This document shows, piece by piece, positions 57,647 to 64,000 of a DNA stretch of 64,000 nucleotides. How positions within the stretch are numbered: position 1 is the stretch's first letter; the number at the start of each line of letters is the position of its first letter. Source of the stretch: Maricaulis salignorans (lineage in GTDB: Bacteria; Pseudomonadota; Alphaproteobacteria; Caulobacterales; Maricaulaceae); assembly GCF_900103475.1 (NCBI RefSeq), contig NZ_FNHG01000008.1:52698-116697 (forward strand), in the 5' to 3' direction. A program made the position numbers and the translations under genes. The notes beneath the pieces were generated by a model. That model saw only the letters and a list, made by a program, of their open reading frames with translations, was not told where the DNA came from and searched no databases.

Positions 57647-58711
57647 CTAGGCGCCCGCATTCTTCGCAAATCCCCACGCACCCTCGGCCAGCGGCTTGAC
57701 CGCCTGGCCGGTTTCCAGCGCCTTGGAATTGGACGCATTGCCCTGCAGGGCGCGGGCATAGACGCCCTGGCAGATCGAGGCGAGGCGGAAGAGATTATAG
57801 GCGAAATAGAAATCGAGCTCGGGAATCCCGGTCCGGTTGGTGCGCGCGCAATAGGCCTGGGTATAGGCGGCGACATCGGGAATGCCGAGCGGGGCGAGGT
57901 CGACACCGAGAAAGCCGCTGCGGATCGCCGGCGGCACCATCCAGCCCATCAGCTGATAGGTGAAATCGGCCATCGGATCGCCCAGCGTTGAAAGCTCCCA
58001 GTCGAGCACGGCAATGACGCGCGGCTCGGTCGGGTGGAAGACCATATTGTCGAGCCTGTAATCGCCATGCACGACGCTGATGCGTTCCTGCTCCGGCGCA
58101 GCGGTGGGCAGCCAGTCGATCAGCTTGTCCATCGCCTCGATCGTGTCGGTCTCGGCGGCGCGGTATTGCTTGGACCAGCGGCCGATCTGGCGCTCGAAAT
58201 AATTGCCCGGCTTGCCATAATCCGACAGACCCGCCGCCTCGACATCAATGCCGTGCAGCTGCGCCAGCGTTGCATTGGAAGCGTCATAGATCGCGGCGCG
58301 CTCGGCCGGTTCCATGCCCGGCAGGAGCGGATCCCAGAAAATCCGGCCCTCGACGAATTCCATGACATAGAATTCGGTGCCAATGACGTCGCGGTCCATG
58401 CAAAGACCATACATGACGGGGCAGGGAAAGCCGGCCTCGCCCAAGGCCTTCATCACGCGAAATTCACGGTCTACGGCATGCGCTGACGGCAGGAGCTTGC
58501 CCGGCGGCTTGCGGCGCAGGACATAGCTTTTGGCCGGGGTTTCCAGCTTGTAGGTCGGGTTGGACTGACCGCCCTTGAACTGGCTGACGCTGAGCGGTCC
58601 GGCATAGCCGGTGACGTGCTCGGCCATCCATGCCGCCAATGCCGCCTGATCGAAGGCCAGCGCTTCGGCGACGTCCTTGGTGCCGGAAAAATTGCGATCA
58701 ATCTGAGACAT
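57647..58711 (-). CDS. phosphotransferase family protein (ACAD10-like)
   Basis: The product is 354 residues. The kinase-like fold has the catalytic loop VVHGDYRLDNMVF and the metal-binding VLDWELSTLGDPMADF. It is most like the N-terminal part of ACAD10/11 and bacterial partners of acyl-CoA dehydrogenases, which phosphorylate hydroxy-acyl-CoA. No dehydrogenase is adjacent. The start is 58711. Confidence 0.85.
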   Translation of the reverse strand: MSQIDRNFSGTKDVAEALAFDQAALAAWMAEHVTGYAGPLSVSQFKGGQSNPTYKLETPAKSYVLRRKPPGKLLPSAHAVDREFRVMKALGEAGFPCPVMYGLCMDRDVIGTEFYVMEFVEGRIFWDPLLPGMEPAERAAIYDASNATLAQLHGIDVEAAGLSDYGKPGNYFERQIGRWSKQYRAAETDTIEAMDKLIDWLPTAAPEQERISVVHGDYRLDNMVFHPTEPRVIAVLDWELSTLGDPMADFTYQLMGWMVPPAIRSGFLGVDLAPLGIPDVAAYTQAYCARTNRTGIPELDFYFAYNLFRLASICQGVYARALQGNASNSKALETGQAVKPLAEGAWGFAKNAGA

Positions 58712-58791
58712 AATGCATCCGTTTGCCTGACCGCCCGCGGGCAGCCGTGTTCATTACCGTGAGGTCGCGATCACGCCGCAGCGCTGCCGGA

Positions 58792-60096
58792 TCAGTCCTC
58801 GTGCTTGTAGACGACGCCGCCCTGCATCACGAAGTCGACATCGAGCAGGGCCGAAATATCGTCCAGCGGGTCGCTGTCGACGGCGATGATGTCGGCATAT
58901 TTGCCCACTTCGATCGTACCGATATCCGCGTCCATCTGCAGATGGGCCGAGGCATTGACGGTCGCCGAGGCAATCGCCTCCATCGGTGACAGGCCGGCTT
59001 CGACCAGAAGCTCGAATTCGCGGGCATTGATACCGTGAACCGAAACACCGCTATCCGTGCCAAAGGCGATCATGACGCCGCCCTGGTGGGCCCGCCGCGC
59101 CATTTCCAGCATGATCGGGCCGACCGAGAGCGATTTCTCGCGCACGGACGGGGTCATCCAGTTCGCGGTCTGCGCAATCTCGGCGACGGTGGCACCGGCC
59201 AGCAGGGTCGGGACGAGATAGGCATTGCGGCTGCGGAACAGGCGGATCGAGGCGGCATCGAGATACGTGCCATGCTCGATCGAATCGCCGCCGGCCTCGA
59301 GGAAGGAATTGACCCCGGTGACGCCATGCGCGTGTGCCGTGACCTGACGGCCCATCATGTGCGCGGCGCCGACGATGGATTCCAGCTCGTCATTGAAGAA
59401 TTGCTGCTCAACACCCGCTGCCGTGTTGGACAGGACGCCGCCGGTCGCGGTGATCTTGATCACATCGACGCCGGCCCGCACCAGTTCGCGCACGGCACGG
59501 CGGCAGTCAGCCGCACCGTTACAGGCGGAGCGGCTGGTCAGCGTATCCATCACTGCGGTCGAGAAACCATTGACGTCGGCATGGCCGCCGGTCGGCGTCA
59601 CGGCAGGGCCGGAGACGCGCATGCGCGGGCCGACGACATCGCCATCGCGGATCGCATTGCGCAGGCCAGTCGAGGCTTCCAGATCGCCGCCGACATCCTG
59701 GACGGTGGTGAAGCCGGCCATCAATGTCGTGCGGGCATTGCGCACGCCATTGAGCGCCAGGTCCGCGCTGTTTTCGGTGACTTCGAGCAAGCGGCCTTCC
59801 GGGCTCAGTTCGCCCTGCAAATGCACATGGCTGTCGATCAGGCCAGGCAGGACGAATTGATCGGAGAGATCGATGATCTGCGCACCGTCCGGCGTGACGA
59901 AATCGGACTGGATCGCTTCGATACGGCCGTCGCGGATGAGGATGGAGCTATTGCCGCTCGCGGCCTGACCTGGAATGGCCAGCAAGTGACCGGCATGAAT
60001 GACCGTAAGGCCGGCATTGCCGTCAGCCCCGCCTTGCGCCTGGGCGATAGTGCCGGCTGCCATCAGAGCAATCGCTGCGACCATTGAACGTAACAT
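58792..60096 (-). CDS. secreted amidohydrolase
   Basis: The product is 434 residues. Residues 1-20 are a signal peptide. The amidohydrolase metal site begins with PGLIDSHVHLQGE (H90, H92), and later metal or catalytic blocks are HAHGV, GGDSIEHGTYLD and GTDSGVSVHG. Such exported members often act as Xaa-Pro dipeptidases or imidazolonepropionase-like hydrolases. The substrate is not defined. Confidence 0.88.
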   Translation of the reverse strand: MLRSMVAAIALMAAGTIAQAQGGADGNAGLTVIHAGHLLAIPGQAASGNSSILIRDGRIEAIQSDFVTPDGAQIIDLSDQFVLPGLIDSHVHLQGELSPEGRLLEVTENSADLALNGVRNARTTLMAGFTTVQDVGGDLEASTGLRNAIRDGDVVGPRMRVSGPAVTPTGGHADVNGFSTAVMDTLTSRSACNGAADCRRAVRELVRAGVDVIKITATGGVLSNTAAGVEQQFFNDELESIVGAAHMMGRQVTAHAHGVTGVNSFLEAGGDSIEHGTYLDAASIRLFRSRNAYLVPTLLAGATVAEIAQTANWMTPSVREKSLSVGPIMLEMARRAHQGGVMIAFGTDSGVSVHGINAREFELLVEAGLSPMEAIASATVNASAHLQMDADIGTIEVGKYADIIAVDSDPLDDISALLDVDFVMQGGVVYKHED

Positions 60097-60181
60097 GCTT
60101 GTCTCCCCGCCTTTGATTTCTTGGCGTCAAACATGCCCCGGCTGGCCGGGAAGTCAATTCTCCTGGGACGGACGCACTGCC

Positions 60182-61459
60182 CTAATGGGTCTTGAGCGCG
60201 CGCCAGGCGATGTCGCGGCGGCAGAAACCGTCTGGCCAGTTGATCGCGTCGATGGCCGTATAGGCGCGGTCGGCGGCATAGTGCAGGCTTTCCCCGGTCG
60301 CGGTGACATTGAGCACCCGGCCGCCGGCAGCGATGCGGCGTCCCTGGGCGTCGCGCGATGTGCCAGCCTCGAAGACATGCACCCCGTCCAGCGCATTGGC
60401 AGCATCGACGCCCTCGATCACCGAGCCCTTCGAATAGTCGCCGGGATAGCCCTTCGCCGCCATCACGACCGTGATCGCCGGCTCCGGCGACCAGTCGATC
60501 GGCAGCATCTGGTCGAGATGGCCCGTCGCGGCCGCCTTGAGGTAGGGCAGGATATCATTGGCGATGCGCGCCATCAGAACCTGGCATTCCGGGTCACCGA
60601 ACCGGATATTGAATTCCACGGTCTTCGGCCCGTCCGCTGTGACCATGATGCCCGCGAACAACACGCCCTGAAATGGTGTGCCCTCGGCGGCGAGGCCGGC
60701 AGCGGTGGGTTCGATAATGGTTTTCATCACCGTGTCGATCAACGCCAGGGTGGCAATCGGGGCGGGCGAGTACGCGCCCATGCCGCCGGTATTGGGGCCG
60801 GTATCGCCTTCGCCGACGCGCTTGTGATCCTGGGCCGCGCCGCAATAGAGCACCGTCTTGCCATCGCACAGGGCGAAGATCGAGACTTCCTCGCCGCGCA
60901 TGAATTCCTCGATCACCAGGGTGCGCGAGGCATCCCCAAACTTGCCCGACAGAAAAGCGTCAATCTCGGCCTCGGCCGCTTCGCGCGTCTCGGGAATGAC
61001 CACGCCCTTGCCGGCCGCCAGCCCGTCGGCTTTCAGCACATAGGGCGGCGAGAATTCATCCAGGAAGGCCTTGGCCCTGACCGCATCATCGAACACGCCA
61101 TAGCGCGCGGTCGGAACATTGTGGCGGGCATAGAAATCCTTGGCGAAGGCCTTGGAGGTCTCCAGCATCGATGCGGCTTTCGAGGGACCGAACACCGCGA
61201 TGCCGATGGCGCGCAGCTTGTCGGCCAGACCGTCACACAGCGGAATTTCCGGGCCAATGACCACCAGATCGACGGTCCGCTCACGCGCCAGATCAACCAG
61301 CCCGTCCAGATCGGAGACCGGGATATTGACGCATGTCGCCAGTGTGCCGATGGCGGCGCTGCCGGGGGCGGCGATCAGGGCGGTGACGAGCGGGCTTTGT
61401 GCGATTTTCCAGACCAGCGCGTGTTCGCGCCCGCCGGATCCGATAACCAGAACCTTCAT
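60182..61459 (-). CDS. purD: phosphoribosylamine-glycine ligase
   Basis: The product is 425 residues. The start at 61459 follows AGGAG by six bases and gives the usual MKVLVIGSGGREHAL. ATP-grasp blocks include PYVLKADGLAAGKGVVI, GPNTGGMGAYSPAP and FNIRFGDPECQ. It catalyses the second step of purine synthesis. It is divergent from xseA, a common alphaproteobacterial pairing. Confidence 0.97.
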   Translation of the reverse strand: MKVLVIGSGGREHALVWKIAQSPLVTALIAAPGSAAIGTLATCVNIPVSDLDGLVDLARERTVDLVVIGPEIPLCDGLADKLRAIGIAVFGPSKAASMLETSKAFAKDFYARHNVPTARYGVFDDAVRAKAFLDEFSPPYVLKADGLAAGKGVVIPETREAAEAEIDAFLSGKFGDASRTLVIEEFMRGEEVSIFALCDGKTVLYCGAAQDHKRVGEGDTGPNTGGMGAYSPAPIATLALIDTVMKTIIEPTAAGLAAEGTPFQGVLFAGIMVTADGPKTVEFNIRFGDPECQVLMARIANDILPYLKAAATGHLDQMLPIDWSPEPAITVVMAAKGYPGDYSKGSVIEGVDAANALDGVHVFEAGTSRDAQGRRIAAGGRVLNVTATGESLHYAADRAYTAIDAINWPDGFCRRDIAWRALKTH

Positions 61460-61563
61460 CTCGATCTCCTGCAAATCTCAAGCCCGCACTATCGTAAACG
61501 ACGCCTCGCCGCGAGTCCCTCGCGCCGTTGCGGCAGGGGCGAATCCGCCTTACCAAGTGAAGC

Positions 61564-63006
61564 ATGGACACTCCGAGCGGCAATATCCACGAATTCTCCG
61601 TTTCCGAACTGGCCGGATCGCTCAAGCGCACCGTCGAGGACGCCTTCGGCCATGTCCGCGTGCGCGGCGAGCTGGGCCGTGTCGTGGTCGCCAAGTCCGG
61701 CCATGTCTATTTCGACCTCAAGGACGAGAAATCCGTCATCACCTCGATAGCCTGGAAGGGCACGGCGGCGCATTTCCGCTTCAAGCCGGAAGAGGGACTG
61801 GAAGTCATCATTGAAGGCCGGATGTCGACCTATCCCGGCCGCTCGCAATACCAGCTGATCGTTGAAACCATGGAGCCGGCCGGCGCCGGCGCGCTGATGG
61901 CGCTGCTCGATGAGCGCCGCAAGAAGCTCGCCGCCGAGGGCCTGTTCGACGCTGACCATAAACAGGCCATTCCTTTCCTGCCGCGTGTCATTGGTGTCGT
62001 CACCTCGCCGACCGGCGCCGTGATCCGCGATATCCTGCACCGCCTGCGTGACCGCTTTCCCTGTCATGTCCTGCTCTGGCCGGTCCTGGTCCAGGGCGAG
62101 GCTGCAGCCGGCCAGATCGCCGAAGCAATCAATGGTTTCAATGCGCTGGAAGCGGGCGGGCGGGTGCCGCGCCCCGATCTGATCATTGTCGCGCGCGGTG
62201 GCGGCTCGATTGAAGACCTCTGGGCCTTCAATGAGGAAATCGTCGTCCGCGCCGCTTTCGAGTCGAAAATTCCCCTGATCTCCGCCGTCGGTCATGAGAC
62301 CGACACGACGCTGATCGATTACGCCTCCGACCGCCGCGCACCCACGCCTACCGGCGCTGCCGAGATCGCGGTTCCCGTGCGCGCCGAACTCAAGGCCAGC
62401 CTCGACACGCTCGGCGGCCGCCTGGTCGCCGGCCTCTCGCGCCTGATCGAACGCCGCCGCACCGAACTGCGCTCGGCAGCGCGCGCCCTGCCGCGCCCGA
62501 CCTCGCTGCTGGAACTGAAACGCCAGCGCTTTGACATGGTCGCTGACAAGCTCGACGGTGCCTTGCTCGCCGGTGCCGCGGAGAAACGCTCCAAGCTTCT
62601 GGTCCTGACGGCGCGCCTGCGCCCCGTCACCCTGCGCCGCGACATCCAGCAAAAACGCGAACGGCTTTCTGATCGATCCGGACGCCTGGCCCCCGCCGCG
62701 ACGCGCATCCTGCGCGATCAGCGCCGGGCTCTGGGTAACTGGGCCGCCCGCCTCGAGGCGCTCAGCCATACCTCGGCGCTCAAACGCGGTTTCGTGCTGG
62801 TGCGTGATGGCGATGGCAAGCTGGTGCGGACGGGGGCGAGCCTCGCTTCAGGCGCGAGTGTCGAGCTGGAGTTTGCCGATGCGCGGCGCGGGGCTGTGAT
62901 TGATGGCGCGCCCGGTGCGGTGCCCCCTGCACCCGTTGCGCGGCCCAAAGCGAAGCCGCTGCCGAAGGCCAAGCCGCGCGCGGCCGGGCAGGGGACATTG
63001 TTTTAG
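61564..63006 (+). CDS. xseA: exodeoxyribonuclease VII large subunit
   Basis: The product is 480 residues. The N-terminal OB-fold is at about 8-110 (VRGELGRVVVAKSGHVYFDL). The catalytic domain has GVVTSPTGAVIRDI, VARGGGSIEDLWAFNEE and SAVGHETDTTLID, followed by a long coiled coil and an RNA/DNA-binding C-terminal end rich in Lys and Ala. With XseB it degrades single-stranded DNA. XseB is not in this window. Confidence 0.95.
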   Translation: MDTPSGNIHEFSVSELAGSLKRTVEDAFGHVRVRGELGRVVVAKSGHVYFDLKDEKSVITSIAWKGTAAHFRFKPEEGLEVIIEGRMSTYPGRSQYQLIVETMEPAGAGALMALLDERRKKLAAEGLFDADHKQAIPFLPRVIGVVTSPTGAVIRDILHRLRDRFPCHVLLWPVLVQGEAAAGQIAEAINGFNALEAGGRVPRPDLIIVARGGGSIEDLWAFNEEIVVRAAFESKIPLISAVGHETDTTLIDYASDRRAPTPTGAAEIAVPVRAELKASLDTLGGRLVAGLSRLIERRRTELRSAARALPRPTSLLELKRQRFDMVADKLDGALLAGAAEKRSKLLVLTARLRPVTLRRDIQQKRERLSDRSGRLAPAATRILRDQRRALGNWAARLEALSHTSALKRGFVLVRDGDGKLVRTGASLASGASVELEFADARRGAVIDGAPGAVPPAPVARPKAKPLPKAKPRAAGQGTLF

Positions 63007-63070
63007 GGGGGGAATGGCTGTGAGGGCCGCCAAATTTCCGAGTGTCCCCGCCGATTTGCCAGGAAGACGA

Positions 63071-63526
63071 ATGGAAATCAGGATTTCTTTTCCACACGGT
63101 GATGGCCCTGACTCCATCGCGTTCGAGGCACACAGTCGTCCCAAGGCGATGAAACTTGCCAATTTTTTTCCGAACACAACGGCGCGAATTGAGATCGTGG
63201 TGAGGAATAAACGAGTCGAATTTGAAACGGTACTGCCGGAATGGCTTGGGGCTCTGAACGAGGGATTGAAGGCCCTCCTGGAACAAAGAGAACTCAAATT
63301 CGAAAAATGGTTATTGGTCGATGCTCAAGCGTTCGAGCTGCATCGCTGCGGCCACGACGAGATAAAATTGATTGTTAGAAACGGGGCCCCCTCAGAAATA
63401 GTGGTGTCGGAGGGCGAGGCAGTAGATATGCAGCAGCAAGCTCTGGCCCAACTGGTCCAGCACGTTAAATCAGCTTGTGGTGCAGAAGTCGAACTGCTCG
63501 ATATTGAGGAATATCGATTGTCCTGA
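63071..63526 (+). CDS. hypothetical protein downstream of xseA
   Basis: The product is 151 residues from ATG 63071, after AGGAAG. An in-frame ATG at 63014 is possible but too close to its G-rich site. The protein is soluble with mixed strands and helices (GHDEIKLIVRNGAPSEI) and two cysteines. No family was recognised. Its codon use is AT-richer than xseA, so it may be acquired. It is followed by the repeat-rich end of the window. Confidence 0.6.
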   Translation: MEIRISFPHGDGPDSIAFEAHSRPKAMKLANFFPNTTARIEIVVRNKRVEFETVLPEWLGALNEGLKALLEQRELKFEKWLLVDAQAFELHRCGHDEIKLIVRNGAPSEIVVSEGEAVDMQQQALAQLVQHVKSACGAEVELLDIEEYRLS

Positions 63527-63660
63527 CTGATTGAAACCGTGACCGAATGGGTGCGTGGATCTGTTTTCTCAAGCGGTGCGTCTCAAAAAAGGACTAGATT
63601 TCGAACTCTGCCCCGGCCCGCCCGAGCAGAGCGTTCCCTGAAATCCTTGCCAAGCAGGGC
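63527..63660. other. intergenic stretch without a gene
   Basis: I see no gene or clear signal between the stop of the hypothetical gene and the large palindrome. Confidence 0.4.
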
Positions 63661-63743
63661 GCCAGACTGGAATTGACTCGTCAAGGGCGCCGCAGGCGCC
63701 GCTTCGCGGGTCCCCCCCCTTGACGAGTCAATTCCAGTCTGGC
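63661..63743. repeat. 27-bp-arm perfect palindrome with conserved core
   Basis: The left arm GCCAGACTGGAATTGACTCG plus TCAAGGG (63661-63687) is matched exactly, in inverted form, by 63717-63743. The 29-base loop CGCCGCAGGCGCCGC-TTCGCGGG... is the same core as in the palindrome at 6942-7083, whose arms are different in sequence. An exact 27-base match is far beyond chance. Confidence 0.92.
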
Positions 63744-63846
63744 CGGGTCTCGGCATGGGTTTCAGGGCGGAGTGTGGCCCCGCGTGGCCTCTCTCGTAAC
63801 GAATACAAAGTTCGACTTCCCCCGGATTTACCTGCCCTCGCGCATG

Positions 63847-63907
<61 letters not shown>

Positions 63908-64000
63908 CTGCCGCCGGGGAATCCAGCAAGGCTCCCGGGACACGGTCCGGCGTCCAGCCGGTGCGTGTCCCGACTTGGGTGGGCCTGGGACGCCGTCACC
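63908..64000. other. right edge of window
   Basis: A short stretch at the edge; no complete gene is visible. A coding region could begin here and continue beyond the window. Confidence 0.3.

Noticed and set aside
61489..62769. A 426-codon minus-strand frame
   Set aside because: It is the complement of xseA and lacks protein character.

Overview
The window is GC-rich, gene-dense chromosome of an alphaproteobacterium, most likely a stalked or dimorphic marine member of the Caulobacterales/Maricaulales (Maricaulis-like). The reasons are a TipF-type degenerate EAL protein, a BamF-type (DUF3035) lipoprotein, a CheZ-like phosphatase beside CheY, an alphaproteobacterial HisS and RpoH, SapC, and the gene orders ribF-ileS-lspA-bamF, rsmD-rluB/tadA and purD/xseA. 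No rRNA, tRNA, CRISPR array, transposase or integrase was recognised.

Layout. Positions 1-3650 hold a secreted protein and then a TPP riboswitch (736-819) that leads a YjbR-family gene, a small membrane protein gene and thiC. ThiC carries an in-frame palindromic repeat insertion. Positions 3650-7600 are an accessory patch. Its two middle genes are visibly AT-richer than the rest: a HEPN-like protein and an FRG-domain protein. Palindromic repeats follow each gene in the patch. Positions 7600-9150 carry several REP-like repeats, one of which is translated as the C-terminus of a gene. Positions 9300-16800 hold small secreted proteins, a DUF481 outer-membrane protein, a 39-residue basic protein too short for ordinary gene calling, an amidase, an ECF sigma factor with an overlapping membrane gene, and a lipoprotein esterase. 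Positions 16900-31700 hold rpoH, a YhhN protein, a Fes-like esterase, a trypsin-like protease with three Cys-rich repeats, PhzF, an ABC exporter, a Zur-like regulator, OmpW, SapC and a DsbD/ScsB-type reductase.

Positions 31800-42700 hold hisS with a strong terminator, a charged periplasmic protein divergent from a Tat-exported GH3 enzyme, an S9 peptidase, groESL under a CIRCE operator, an OmpA-like lipoprotein and tipF. Positions 42700-52600 hold a HAD phosphatase, cheY/cheZ-like genes, a MaoC hydratase, ribF-ileS-lspA-bamF and mutL. Positions 52600-63000 hold rsmD-rluB against tadA, an acetyltransferase, a TauE-like permease, a phosphotransferase, a secreted amidohydrolase, purD and xseA. 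The right end holds an unknown gene, a 27-bp-arm palindrome and a run of 60 G.

Most of the window is housekeeping. The parts most worth following up are the HEPN/FRG patch with its bracketing repeats, the repeat inserted in thiC, the riboswitch-led uncharacterised genes, and the palindromes that share a core but have different arms.
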